Shown piece after piece: positions 1 to 7,793 of a stretch of 47,350 nt of DNA. The stretch covers positions 1 through 47,350 of the forward strand of contig JAPOIM010000029.1 of the NCBI GenBank assembly GCA_029978905.1, written 5' to 3'. The translations under genes and the position numbers were made by a program. Position 1 is the stretch's first letter. Every line of letters starts with the position of its first letter. Under the pieces are notes generated by a model. That model searched no databases. It was not told the DNA's origin and worked only from the letters and a program-made list of their open reading frames with translations. This DNA is from Planctomycetota bacterium. GTDB lineage: Bacteria > Planctomycetota > Planctomycetia > Pirellulales > UBA1268.

Positions 1-300
1 ATGGTGGCGCGGGAAGCCTTGGCGAAACCCTGGATTTTCGCTCAGATCGCGGCGCTCCTGCGAGGCGAGGAGCCGCTGCCCGACCCATCGCTCGATGAGC
101 AGCGAGAACTCGTGCTGCATCACTACGACCTTGTCTGCCAGCGATTTGGCGTGGAACGCGGCACGCTGCTGATGAGGAAGTTCGCCTGTTCGTATGCGCA
201 AGGGATTCCGGGGGCTCGCGACTTTCGGGCTGCGGTGTCGCGCACGCTCTCTCGGGAGGAGTTTCTCGAGATCGTGCACACCAAGTTTCCTCGCGGTTAA
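1..300 (+). CDS. dusB: tRNA-dihydrouridine synthase, DusB/NifR3 type, C-terminal part
   Basis: The first 99 codons of the window are the tail of a longer gene whose start lies upstream, and the frame is open to base 1. The sequence REALAKPWIF followed by an alpha-helical domain containing RKFACSYAQGIPG matches the end of the FMN-binding barrel and the start of the C-terminal helical tRNA-binding domain of Dus enzymes. These enzymes reduce uridine to dihydrouridine in tRNA D-loops. The usual R-G-A-L-G-x-PWIF is here R-E-A-L-A-K-PWIF, a small departure. The catalytic Cys and FMN-phosphate residues lie outside the window, so activity cannot be judged. The gene ends in TAA, 65 bases before the SufR-like start. 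I see no sign that it belongs to the suf operon. Confidence 0.85.
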   Translation: MVAREALAKPWIFAQIAALLRGEEPLPDPSLDEQRELVLHHYDLVCQRFGVERGTLLMRKFACSYAQGIPGARDFRAAVSRTLSREEFLEIVHTKFPRG

Positions 301-313
301 ACGGCCGGCCAAT

Positions 314-341
314 ATTTTTCGCAAGTTGGCTTGTCAAAAAT
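314..341. promoter_or_regulatory. 28-bp imperfect palindrome upstream of sufR-like gene, candidate operator
   Basis: The arms ATTTTTCGCAAG and CTTGTCAAAAAT match at 10 of 12 positions around a TTGG centre. The site lies between the dusB stop and the SufR-like start, ending 24 bases before the ATG at 366, and is strikingly AT-rich for this genome. No T-run follows the stem on either strand, so an intrinsic terminator is unlikely. SufR proteins autoregulate by binding palindromes next to their own gene, which makes operator the best guess, but the motif is not identical to any SufR site I know. Confidence 0.45.
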
Positions 342-365
342 CCGAAGCGTCCTATCGTGGGACGT

Positions 366-1139
366 ATGCCAAAAGCAGCTGTGACAACAAATCCGCGCCA
401 GGCTGCGTCTCATCCCGCCAGGGACAACGACGACGTGAGTGGTCACCTGCCGACACTCCACGGTGCTGATGAGGCGTTGGTGGAGTTGCTGCGAGGGGAC
501 GTTGCGCTCGGTGTGCCGGCACTGTCCGAGGCCTTAGGGGTCACGGCGACGGCGGTGCGTCAGCGTTTGCGGCGGCTGATGGTTTCTGGCGTCGTGGTCC
601 GGCAGCCCGCGGCCGCGTCCGGGCCCGCCTCTCGTGGTCGCCCATCACACGTCTACATGCTGTCCCCGCGAGGTCGCCGCATCGGCGGGGACAACTTCCG
701 CGATTTGGCGATGGTGCTCTGGCAAGAAGTTCGCAGCATCGAGTCGCCAGCGGTGCGACGAGGGTTGCTTTCACGCATCGGCCGCTCGCTCGCAGAAACG
801 TGTCGCAGCCGGACCGGGAGTGCTGCGTTTGAGGGAGGGCCTACGTCGCGTCTGCAGTCGGTTGCGGCCGCCCTGCACGATCGGAAGATTGCCTGTGAGT
901 GCAGTCACGCTGGCGATGGTGGGCAACTCGCGGTGCTCACGACCCACACCTGCCCCTACCCCCATCTCGCGGAGACCGATCGCGGCATCTGTGCCGCGGA
1001 ACGCGTGATGCTCGAGGAACTCGTGGCGGCGCCCGTGCGGCTGACGGAGTGTCGCCTTGACGGCGATGCCTGCTGCCGTTTCACCGTCGACACGGGCCCC
1101 AATCCGCGGCAGCAGCGACAGAAAACGGAGCGGACATGA
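366..1139 (+). CDS. sufR: SufR-like Fe-S-sensing transcriptional repressor
   Basis: A 257-aa protein with a winged helix-turn-helix at about residues 38-85 ([20 protein letters not shown]), followed by an R-G-R-P-S-H-V-Y wing segment as in the ArsR/DeoR-like SufR group. The C-terminal half has C196-x12-C209, then C229 and C236-C237 in [11 protein letters not shown]. The x12 spacing and the GD-x-C ending match the Fe-S ligand layout of SufR, which represses the suf operon when it carries a cluster. It is the first gene before sufCBD and a palindrome lies just upstream, so autoregulation is likely. I chose ATG 366. GTG 357 in the same frame is possible, and neither has a strong ribosome-binding site. 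The stop overlaps the start of the next small ORF (ATGA). Confidence 0.8.
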   Translation: MPKAAVTTNPRQAASHPARDNDDVSGHLPTLHGADEALVELLRGDVALGVPALSEALGVTATAVRQRLRRLMVSGVVVRQPAAASGPASRGRPSHVYMLSPRGRRIGGDNFRDLAMVLWQEVRSIESPAVRRGLLSRIGRSLAETCRSRTGSAAFEGGPTSRLQSVAAALHDRKIACECSHAGDGGQLAVLTTHTCPYPHLAETDRGICAAERVMLEELVAAPVRLTECRLDGDACCRFTVDTGPNPRQQRQKTERT

Positions 1140-1321
1140 ACACTCCAGCGAGGAATCCGGTCGACGCGGCGGCGCATGGGGCACAGGCCCGTGTGCCGCA
1201 AAAATTGCGTCGATTCGCGTTCTCCTGCTCCCCCCCTGTCCTGCCGCGGTCAGGTGTTGCACAATTGCCGATGGTGCGGTTGAAGTTTTGTTTCCCCGGC
1301 TCAGTGGAGCGCTCGGCATGA
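1136..1321 (+). CDS. possible 61-aa linking protein between sufR and nuoB
   Basis: This short frame begins with an ATG that overlaps the sufR-like stop (ATGA at 1136-1139) and ends with a TGA that overlaps the nuoB start (ATGA at 1318-1321). It therefore fills the gap exactly, with translational coupling possible at both ends. A GGAG lies five bases before the start. The product ([15 protein letters not shown]..., ending [10 protein letters not shown]) is rich in Arg, Pro and Ser and has no domain I recognise. Its composition could also be that of non-coding DNA. It may be a coupling leader rather than a functional protein. A small AT-rich palindrome at 1197-1209 lies within it, so the segment could equally be a promoter region. 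Confidence 0.3.
   Translation: MNTPARNPVDAAAHGAQARVPQKLRRFAFSCSPPVLPRSGVAQLPMVRLKFCFPGSVERSA
1197..1209. promoter_or_regulatory. short AT-rich palindrome before nuoB
   Basis: CGCAA-AAA-TTGCG, five-base arms around three A residues. The complementary strand reads CGCAATTTTTGCG, which shares an ATTTTT-GC core with the larger palindrome at 314-341. It could be a second, weaker binding site for the SufR-like protein ahead of nuoB-sufCBD. Five-base arms occur often by chance, so this is only a candidate. Confidence 0.2.
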
Positions 1322-1923
1322 CACGCCCATGGATTGAAGGCAGATTCGAAGAGAACATGATCGTCACGACGGTCGAGCAGGCGATCAACTGGGCTCGGCA
1401 GTCGAGTATCTGGCCGATGACCTTCGGTCTGGCCTGCTGTGCCATTGAGATGATGGCTGCGGGAGCGAGCCGCTACGACCTCGACCGTTTCGGCGCCGGC
1501 GCCTTCCGCGCCACGCCGCGACAGGCCGACCTGATGATCGTCGCCGGCACGGTTACCTACAAAATGGCCAGCCGCGTGCGGCGTCTTTACAACCTGATGC
1601 CCGATCCGAAGTACGTGATCGCGATGGGTGCCTGCACCACCGGCGGTGGGCCGTACTTCAAGTGGGGTTACCACGTTGTCAAAGGTGTGGACCTCGTCGT
1701 GCCGGTTGACGTCTATGTGCCTGGGTGCCCACCACGTCCCGAGAGCTTGCTCGAGGGGCTGATGCGAATCCAAGACAAGATCCTTGGTCAGAAGCTGGCC
1801 AAGCAGGCTGGGTCCGACCTCAAGATCCCTGACGAACTGCCGATCCCTCACCACAGTGGCTATGTGGCTTCCCCCGTGGGCGAAGGCGAACTTGTCTTCG
1901 ACCATCAGAAGGTCACTGCCTGA
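1318..1923 (+). CDS. nuoB: solitary NADH-quinone oxidoreductase subunit B (NuoB-like)
   Basis: A 201-aa protein starting at MTRPWIEG with a GGAG about nine bases upstream. It has the full NuoB/PSST core: [17 protein letters not shown], then [37 protein letters not shown] and VPGCPPRPE. All four ligands of the N2 [4Fe-4S] cluster are present (C40, C41, C106, C137). In complex I this subunit carries N2 next to the quinone site and lies beside NuoC/NuoD. No other complex I gene is nearby. It sits instead between the SufR-like gene and sufC, 73 bases before sufC, so it probably shares the suf transcript. It may be the complex I subunit placed under Fe-S control, or a NuoB paralogue with another job. 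The C-terminal tail (about residues 160-201) is longer than the minimal NuoB core. Confidence 0.9.
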   Translation: MTRPWIEGRFEENMIVTTVEQAINWARQSSIWPMTFGLACCAIEMMAAGASRYDLDRFGAGAFRATPRQADLMIVAGTVTYKMASRVRRLYNLMPDPKYVIAMGACTTGGGPYFKWGYHVVKGVDLVVPVDVYVPGCPPRPESLLEGLMRIQDKILGQKLAKQAGSDLKIPDELPIPHHSGYVASPVGEGELVFDHQKVTA

Positions 1924-1996
1924 TACCGTCCGACCATGCGGCAGCCCTCCCCGGTCTCGCCGCCTCCCGCCAGTGTCTTCCCGCCTCGAGAGTTTC

Positions 1997-2842
1997 ATGA
2001 CGAGCCAACACCCGGAAAAGCTGATCATTCAGGACCTGCACGTCGCCGTTGAGGAGCGTGAGATTCTCAAAGGTGTCAACCTGGAGATTGGCCGTGGTGA
2101 AGTGCACGCGCTGATGGGTCCCAACGGGTCTGGGAAGAGCACGCTTGGCTACGCGATCATGGGCCACCCGTCGTATGAGGTGACTAGCGGGTCGATCGAG
2201 ATCGTGGAGGCGGATGGCAACCGTCGCGACATTCTCGCGATGGAACCGGACGAGCGTGCCCGTGCTGGCCTGTTTCTGGCGTTTCAACGGCCGATGGCGA
2301 TTCCCGGCGTTCGGGTGGCCGACTTCCTGCGACACGCCGTCAGCAACGTCCGCAATCCGGAGCGGAAGGAAGGGCAAGAACTCGTTCCCATGAAGGAGTT
2401 CCGCGGCGAGCTGAAGGCGAAGATGGCCGAGCTCCAGATGGATACCGACTTTGCCCGCCGCTACGTCAACGACGGTTTCTCGGGTGGCGAGATGAAGCGA
2501 GCCGAGATTCTGCAACTCGCCATGCTCGCGCCTCGGTTTGCCGTGCTCGACGAAACCGACAGTGGCCTCGATGCCGATGCCGTGCGGCTCGCGAGCGAGA
2601 GCATCGCCCGCATCGGCGGGGCCGACATGGGGATTCTGATCATCACCCACCACGAGCAGCTCCTTGAGCACAACATCCCCCTCAAGACGCACGTGATGCT
2701 CGGTGGCCGGATCGTGGAGTCGGGCGGGCCCGAACTTGCGGCTGAGCTTCACAAGCGGGGTTACGAGCGGATTCGTGCCTCCTATCCCGAGGCCGCGGCT
2801 GCAGAAGAAGCGATGGCTGCCGAAGCGGCGGCCACGGCCTGA
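1997..2842 (+). CDS. sufC: SufC, ATPase of the SufBCD Fe-S scaffold
   Basis: A 281-aa cytoplasmic ABC ATPase. Walker [10 protein letters not shown] is at residues 41-49, the signature FSGGEMKR begins at 161, and Walker B with catalytic Glu is [10 protein letters not shown] at 183-192 (E186). The D-x-D-SGLD-x-DA pattern and the HP-Y...G insertion are typical of SufC rather than transport ATPases. It would dimerise within SufB-SufC2-SufD and drive cluster assembly. At about 30 residues beyond the usual 250, the excess is a C-terminal Ala/Glu-rich tail ([16 protein letters not shown]) probably not part of the fold. The ATG at 1997 has only a weak purine stretch (GAGAG) before it. The order here is C-B-D, not the commoner B-C-D, and a 98-base gap with a hairpin separates it from sufB. 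Confidence 0.95.
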   Translation: MTSQHPEKLIIQDLHVAVEEREILKGVNLEIGRGEVHALMGPNGSGKSTLGYAIMGHPSYEVTSGSIEIVEADGNRRDILAMEPDERARAGLFLAFQRPMAIPGVRVADFLRHAVSNVRNPERKEGQELVPMKEFRGELKAKMAELQMDTDFARRYVNDGFSGGEMKRAEILQLAMLAPRFAVLDETDSGLDADAVRLASESIARIGGADMGILIITHHEQLLEHNIPLKTHVMLGGRIVESGGPELAAELHKRGYERIRASYPEAAAAEEAMAAEAAATA

Positions 2843-2875
2843 AGAGCGACCCGCGTTTCGAGAACACAAGCAGAA

Positions 2876-2904
2876 GCGTGCCAGCGTTGGTGTGGCAGGC
2901 ACGC
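2876..2904 (+). promoter_or_regulatory. stem-loop between sufC and sufB
   Basis: GCGTGCC (2876-2882) and GGCACGC (2898-2904) form a perfect seven-base, GC-rich stem over a 15-base loop. It sits in the 98-base gap between sufC and sufB and ends 36 bases before the sufB ATG, with no T-run after it. This fits an mRNA-processing or stabilising element that tunes sufB relative to sufC better than a terminator. A chance stem in GC-rich DNA cannot be excluded. Confidence 0.35.
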
Positions 2905-2940
2905 GGACCAATCCAATATCACCATCGAGAGGATTCAGCC

Positions 2941-4392
2941 ATGGCTACCGACACGCATGAGACGAGCACGCTCGCGGCCGTTCCCGGCAATGGAGCCGGT
3001 GTGTCCAAGCCGGTCTTTGGTGAGATCAACAAGTACGACTTCCGCACCGAGTCCCCAGCCATCTTCAAGGCTCGACGGGGGCTCTCCCGTGACATCGTCA
3101 ATCAGATTTCGGAAATGAAAAAGGAACCCGCGTGGATGCGGGATTTTCGTCTGAAGTCACTCGAGATCTTCGAGAGCAAGCCGATGCCTCACTGGGGTGG
3201 GCGGATCGGTGTCAACTTCGAAGACATCTACTACTACCTGAAGCCAACCGAGCAGCAGGGCAAGACGTGGGACGATGTTCCGGATGAGATCAAGAAGACC
3301 TTCGATCGCCTCGGCATCCCAGAAGCAGAACGGAAGTTTCTCGCGGGCGTGAAGGCCCAGTTTGAGAGCGAAGTGGTCTACGGGTCGCTGCAGGAGGATC
3401 TCGCCAAGAAGGGTGTGATCTTCACCGATACCGACACGGCGGTCCGCGAGCATCCCGATCTGCTCCGCGAGTACTTCGGCAAGATTATCCCCCCCTCCGA
3501 CAACAAGTTCGCGGCCCTCAACTCTGCCGTGTGGTCGGGTGGATCGTTCATCTACGTGCCCAAAGGCGTGTCGATTGAGTTCCCCCTGCAGGCCTATTTC
3601 CGTATCAATGCGGAAAACATGGGGCAGTTTGAGCGTACGCTGATCGTGGTCGACGAAGGGGCCCACGTGCACTACGTCGAGGGCTGCACCGCCCCGATGT
3701 ACTCCACCGAAAGTCTGCACTCCGCCGTGGTCGAGATCGTGGTCAAGAAGCACGGACGTTGCCGCTACACCACGATCCAGAACTGGGCCAACAACATCTA
3801 CAACCTCGTCACCAAGCGGGCCATGGCCTATGAGGGGGCGTTGATGGAGTGGATCGACGGCAATCTCGGAAGTCAGCTGACAATGAAGTATCCGGCCGTC
3901 TACATGATGGAGCCGGGAGCTCGGGGCGAGATCCTTTCGATCGCGTTCGCTTCTGCCGGTCAGCACCAGGACGCTGGGGCGAAACTCGTGCATGCGGCCC
4001 CGCATACGAGCGGCCGGATTGTTTCCAAGAGCATTTCGAAGAATGGCGGCCGGTCGAGTTATCGCGGGTTGGTGAAAGTCGAGCCTGGGGCTCGCAAGAG
4101 CAAGTCGAGCGTGGTGTGCGACGCGCTGATTCTCGACGACAAGAGCCGCAGCGATACCTACCCCTACATCGAAATCGAAGAGCAGGATGTCTCGATCGGA
4201 CACGAGGCGAGCGTCTCCAAGATTGGTGAGGAACAGCTGTTCTATCTCACCAGCCGAGGGCTCTCTGAGGCGGAAGCCAGTGCGATGATCGTGGGTGGGT
4301 TTATTGAGCCGCTCGTGAAAGAACTCCCGATGGAGTACGCGGTCGAGATGAACAAGTTGATCGAACTGCAGATGGAAGGTTCGGTTGGGTAG
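2941..4392 (+). CDS. sufB: SufB, Fe-S cluster scaffold protein
   Basis: A 483-aa protein covering the whole SufB family: the N-terminal helical part ([18 protein letters not shown]), then the long beta-helix with [29 protein letters not shown] and [17 protein letters not shown], and the C-terminal helical domain ([17 protein letters not shown]). C393 in [10 protein letters not shown] lies where the essential scaffold Cys of SufB is found. SufB pairs with SufD on a SufC dimer and receives sulfur from SufS via SufU or SufE, none of which is encoded here. The ATG at 2941 is preceded by GAGAGGA with good spacing. About 25 residues of Ala/Gly/Thr-rich sequence precede the conserved part. Confidence 0.97.
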   Translation: MATDTHETSTLAAVPGNGAGVSKPVFGEINKYDFRTESPAIFKARRGLSRDIVNQISEMKKEPAWMRDFRLKSLEIFESKPMPHWGGRIGVNFEDIYYYLKPTEQQGKTWDDVPDEIKKTFDRLGIPEAERKFLAGVKAQFESEVVYGSLQEDLAKKGVIFTDTDTAVREHPDLLREYFGKIIPPSDNKFAALNSAVWSGGSFIYVPKGVSIEFPLQAYFRINAENMGQFERTLIVVDEGAHVHYVEGCTAPMYSTESLHSAVVEIVVKKHGRCRYTTIQNWANNIYNLVTKRAMAYEGALMEWIDGNLGSQLTMKYPAVYMMEPGARGEILSIAFASAGQHQDAGAKLVHAAPHTSGRIVSKSISKNGGRSSYRGLVKVEPGARKSKSSVVCDALILDDKSRSDTYPYIEIEEQDVSIGHEASVSKIGEEQLFYLTSRGLSEAEASAMIVGGFIEPLVKELPMEYAVEMNKLIELQMEGSVG

Positions 4393-4445
4393 TCGCTGGT
4401 GTGGATTGGTCGGTACGAGCATGTTCAGAGGAGAGATGAGGTTTG

Positions 4446-5822
4446 ATGTCCGTATCCGCCCCCACGACGGCTTTTGATGTCGCCACGCTCGATCGCATGC
4501 TGGCCGATGCAGCCTTCCCCGAGTGGGAACGCGAACGCCGCCGCCAAGCCTTTGACCTGCTCAATGGGCTCTCCCTCCCCGATCGCCGCGACGAAAACTG
4601 GATGCGAACCGATCTGCGGGCGTTTAAGCCCTCTGCCTGGAAACTCGGCGGGGTGGCAGCGGGGTCGCATGAGATCCCCTCGGGGTTGCTCGAAGCGGCG
4701 ATTCAGTCAGCCGGGGGCGGTGCAGAGGCCTTCGACGAGTCGCTCCGTGAAACCCGCTGCAGCCGGCTTGCCGGTCGGATCGTCTCGATCGACGGCGTCG
4801 TGCAGACCGAAGAACTCGACGAGGCCCTGCGGCAGCAAGGGGTGGTTTTCGGGAGCCCCGAGCGGGTGCTTGCCGAGCATGGCGACCTCGTGCGGGACCT
4901 GTGGTTTGGCGTGATCGAGAGCGGATGCGACTGGTTTGCCGCCGCGCATGCCGCCTTTGCACAAGCAGGCTGTGTGCTCATCGTTCCGGCGGGTGTGAAA
5001 ATCGCAGACCCGCTGCACCTGCTCTCGGCGATTTCGCCTGGCGGTGTTGATTTCGGCCATGTGCTGGTCGTCCTGGGAGACGACGCCGAAGCGACGGTGC
5101 TCACCGAGACCGCGGGCGGTGGCCCCGCGGGTACGGCGGGCGGATTTCACTGCGGCGGCACGGAGATTGTCGTTGGCAAGCGGGCCTTCCTGCGGATGGT
5201 CAATCTCCAAAACTGGAACACCGGCGTGTGGCATGTGGCTCGCCAGAAGGCGCGCGTGGATGCAGACGGCAATCTGCAGTGGACCCTCGGGGCGCTGGGG
5301 AGCCGTTTGTCGCAGGTCGCTCAGGATGTGGCGCTCGCCGGCCGACGAGCCCACGCACAAGTCAACGGCGTGATGTTTACCGAAGGGCGGCAGCAGCTGG
5401 TCTACAACACGCTCCAGCATCACGAGGCTCCCGACTGCAGAAGCGACCTTCTCTATAAGGGTGGCCTGCAGGACCGCTCGCGGCTGGTGTGGCGAGGCAT
5501 GATCAAAGTCGATCAGGTGGCTCAAAAGACTGACGGCTATCAGCGAAACGACGTGCTCATGCTCTCGGAGCAGGCCCGGGCCGATTCGATCCCCGGGCTG
5601 GAAATCGAGGCCGACGATGTGCGGTGCACCCACGGTGCCACGAGCGGTCGGGTCGATGCCGAGCAGATCTTCTATGCCCAGGCCCGCGGCCTGACGGCTG
5701 ACGAGGCGGCGCGGCTTGTCGTCGCGGGCTTCTTTCAGCAGGTCTTTGACCGCATCACGATTCCATCGGTGCGTGAGGCGCTCGCTGGGGCGATCGGTCA
5801 GCGGATTCGCAGGATTGGCTAA
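4446..5822 (+). CDS. sufD: SufD, SufB partner in the Fe-S scaffold
   Basis: A 458-aa SufD-type protein. The N-terminal region (EWERERRRQAFDLLNGLSLPDRRDENWMRTDLRAFKP) has the RDENWR-like motif typical of SufD. The beta-helix follows (VNLQNWNTGVWHVARQKARVDADGNLQW), then SRLVWRGMIKVDQVAQKTDGYQ and DDVRCTHGATSGRVD, with the C-terminal helical domain RGLTADEAARLVVAGFF. The H-G-A-T-S-G and D-x-E-Q-x-F-Y-x-x-x-R-G pattern at about residues 397-420 is the classic SufB/SufD C-terminal signature. It forms the SufB-SufD heterodimer and is linked to iron entry. ATG 4446 has GATGAGG just upstream. It starts 54 bases after sufB in the same run. Confidence 0.95.
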   Translation: MSVSAPTTAFDVATLDRMLADAAFPEWERERRRQAFDLLNGLSLPDRRDENWMRTDLRAFKPSAWKLGGVAAGSHEIPSGLLEAAIQSAGGGAEAFDESLRETRCSRLAGRIVSIDGVVQTEELDEALRQQGVVFGSPERVLAEHGDLVRDLWFGVIESGCDWFAAAHAAFAQAGCVLIVPAGVKIADPLHLLSAISPGGVDFGHVLVVLGDDAEATVLTETAGGGPAGTAGGFHCGGTEIVVGKRAFLRMVNLQNWNTGVWHVARQKARVDADGNLQWTLGALGSRLSQVAQDVALAGRRAHAQVNGVMFTEGRQQLVYNTLQHHEAPDCRSDLLYKGGLQDRSRLVWRGMIKVDQVAQKTDGYQRNDVLMLSEQARADSIPGLEIEADDVRCTHGATSGRVDAEQIFYAQARGLTADEAARLVVAGFFQQVFDRITIPSVREALAGAIGQRIRRIG

Positions 5823-5885
5823 GGCGGCTCGGCGGCGGGCTTTGTGAGCCGGTCGTGGGCCGGCCTGACTCTGGTGAGGAGTGGT

Positions 5886-6665
5886 ATGCAAGCGTTTCAG
5901 CGTGTCCTCGAGGTCGGTGAACTCGCCGATCCGGGCAAGACTCTGGTGGAAGTTGATGGGGAGATGCTGGCCCTCTTCCACGTCGGCGGCACGTACTACG
6001 CCCTCGATGATGTGTGCACGCACGACGGTGGGCCGCTGGCCGACGGAGAGCTGGCGGACCACACGATCGCCTGCCCGCGGCACGGTGCGAAGTTTGACAT
6101 CCGCACCGGCGGTGCCCTGACGATGCCTGCGGTGCGGGCAACGCGAGCCCACCGGGTGAAGGTTGAGGATGGTGGAGTCTGGGTGGCGCTCGGCGAACCT
6201 CCGGCCTCTGCCGCAATCGGCGGTGGTCCCGCGCTTTCGTCGTCGGCTTTGCCGATCGCCTCCGCCACACCTGCCGCGACCGCCCAGCCCGCGCCCACCC
6301 CAGTCGCAGGCAACGGAGCTGCCACCGAAGCCGCGCTCGCCCAGGGGCCTTTGAGTGAGGATCGTGTTCGCGAGATGCTCAAAGAGGTCAAGGATCCTGA
6401 ACTCTTCGTGAACATTGTCGACCTTGGGTTGATCTACGGCGTGTCGTTCTCTGAGGCTGAGGAAGCTGGGAAGCAGTGTGTGTCGGTCGACATGACGATG
6501 ACCAGCCCCGCCTGCCCTGCCGGCCCGCAGTTGATTGCGGATACCAAGCGGGTGGTGAGCACCCATCCGGATGTCGCAGCCGTGGAAGTCCGCATCGTGA
6601 TGGATCCTCCCTGGACCCCAGAGCGCATGACGGATGACGCTCGGGATCAGCTTGGGATTTTCTAA
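5886..6665 (+). CDS. Rieske ferredoxin fused to MIP18/DUF59 (SufT/PaaD-like) domain
   Basis: A 259-aa two-domain protein. Residues 1-105 are a Rieske-type ferredoxin with C44-x-H46 (CTHDGGPLADGEL) and C63-x2-H66 (CPRHGAKFDI), the complete [2Fe-2S] ligand set. An Ala/Pro-rich linker of about 45 residues follows. Residues 156-259 are a MIP18/DUF59 domain (VKDPELFVNIVDLGLIYGV) with C210 in TSPACPAG, the Cys used by SufT/PaaD/CIA2-type Fe-S maturation factors. It is the last gene of the suf run, 63 bases after sufD, with GAGGAG five bases before the ATG. DUF59 proteins (SufT) are common suf neighbours. I infer that the Rieske part gives the maturation factor an electron carrier or redox sensor. 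Confidence 0.88.
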   Translation: MQAFQRVLEVGELADPGKTLVEVDGEMLALFHVGGTYYALDDVCTHDGGPLADGELADHTIACPRHGAKFDIRTGGALTMPAVRATRAHRVKVEDGGVWVALGEPPASAAIGGGPALSSSALPIASATPAATAQPAPTPVAGNGAATEAALAQGPLSEDRVREMLKEVKDPELFVNIVDLGLIYGVSFSEAEEAGKQCVSVDMTMTSPACPAGPQLIADTKRVVSTHPDVAAVEVRIVMDPPWTPERMTDDARDQLGIF

Positions 6666-6688
6666 GCACAGCGATCGGTCGATCCTGC

Positions 6689-7762
6689 GTGGAACGCCTC
6701 TGCCTTTACGAGTGGGCGGCTGCTGGAGGGCTTGAGGGGCCTGATGGCAACCGTGTGGCTACCGAGCCCGCGCTGGCCGACGTGGTTCGTCGAGAAGGCG
6801 TGGCGATGCTGGCAACGCTTGCGCGACTGGCGGCGTCGCTGCCACGCTGCACCACGCGAGTGCTCGTGGGGGATGGTGTGTCATGGGAGCCGCCAGCGGG
6901 CGTGGAGCTCGTGCGGGTGCCGCGTGGACGAGAACGCGACGCCTTGGCGGTGGCCGCTGCCACGACGGACTGGCTGCTGGTGGTGGCCCCCGAGACCGCA
7001 GGCATCCTCGAGCAGCGGTTGTGCCTCGCGCACGCCTCGACCTGTCGGGTGGTGGGCCCCACGGCGGCCTTCGCAGCGCTCGCCGCCGACAAGCACGCCA
7101 CCATCCAGGCCCTCGCCGCTGCGGGTGTCCCCGTGCCCGCAGGGCGGTTGCTGCGTGCAGGTGAAACCCCGCCGGCGGGCTTTCACCTGCCCATGGTGCG
7201 GAAGGCGCGAGGGAGCGTGGGGTGTGATGGCGTGCGCGTGATCCATGACCGCGACCAGGACGGCGGGCCGGCCCTCGGCGAGGAACGCCTCGAAGCGTTT
7301 GCCCAGGGCCTCCCGATCTCGGTGTCGCTCCTCTGCGGTCCGGCCGGCGCGGTGCCCCTTCCTGCCACCATGCAGCGATTGAGCAGCGGCGCCTCCCCGC
7401 ACTATCTCGGGGGGCGGCTGCCCGTGCCGGCGCGCGTGGCTGCCCGAGCGGAGCGGCTCGCAGGGCGGGCTGTCTTCGCCCTCGCACGCTACGTGCCTGA
7501 GCCGCCCGACGGGCCACGGTCGCTTGTGGGCTGGATGGGCGTCGACATGATCCTCGGAGATCGCGAGGATGGGAGAGAGGATCGTGTGCTGGAGGTAAAT
7601 CCGCGGGTCACGACATCCCTCGTGGGCTTGGCGGCCTTCTGCCGTGAGAATCTGCTGGGGGCGCTGCTCAAGGTGGCGGGGGGGGAGATCCCCGAACTTG
7701 CGTTCGATTTGCCACCAGCCGACGCTCCCCGCGACTTTGCAGCAAGCCCCTGCCCTGCGTGA
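6689..7762 (+). CDS. mfnD: ATP-grasp ligase, MfnD-like (methanofuran biosynthesis)
   Basis: A 357-aa protein with a GTG start. The N-terminal part begins ERLCLYEWAAAGGLEG, a pre-ATP-grasp fold. The ATP-grasp region runs from about residue 130 (DKHATIQALAAAGVPVPAG) to the metal-binding LEVNPRVTTSLVGLA near residue 300, with VRKARGSVGCDGVRV as the nucleotide-binding strand. With the next two genes it matches the MfnD-MfnF-MfnE set known from methanogens, where MfnD joins glutamate to tyramine. In bacterial methylofuran a tyrosine-type acceptor is likely, so the substrate here is inferred. It starts 23 bases after the Rieske-SufT gene, so it could be read through from suf, or start its own operon. 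A general ATP-grasp ligase of the H4MPT gene islands is the fallback description. Confidence 0.72.
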   Translation: MERLCLYEWAAAGGLEGPDGNRVATEPALADVVRREGVAMLATLARLAASLPRCTTRVLVGDGVSWEPPAGVELVRVPRGRERDALAVAAATTDWLLVVAPETAGILEQRLCLAHASTCRVVGPTAAFAALAADKHATIQALAAAGVPVPAGRLLRAGETPPAGFHLPMVRKARGSVGCDGVRVIHDRDQDGGPALGEERLEAFAQGLPISVSLLCGPAGAVPLPATMQRLSSGASPHYLGGRLPVPARVAARAERLAGRAVFALARYVPEPPDGPRSLVGWMGVDMILGDREDGREDRVLEVNPRVTTSLVGLAAFCRENLLGALLKVAGGEIPELAFDLPPADAPRDFAASPCPA

Positions 7763-7793
7763 CAGTGCCCTGGCTTTCAACTGAGGATGATGC

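Noticed and set aside
4707..6566. Long minus-strand frame opposite sufD and the Rieske-SufT gene (619 codons)
   Set aside because: No recognisable domain and His/Arg/Pro-rich composition; it is the mirror of real genes in GC-rich DNA.
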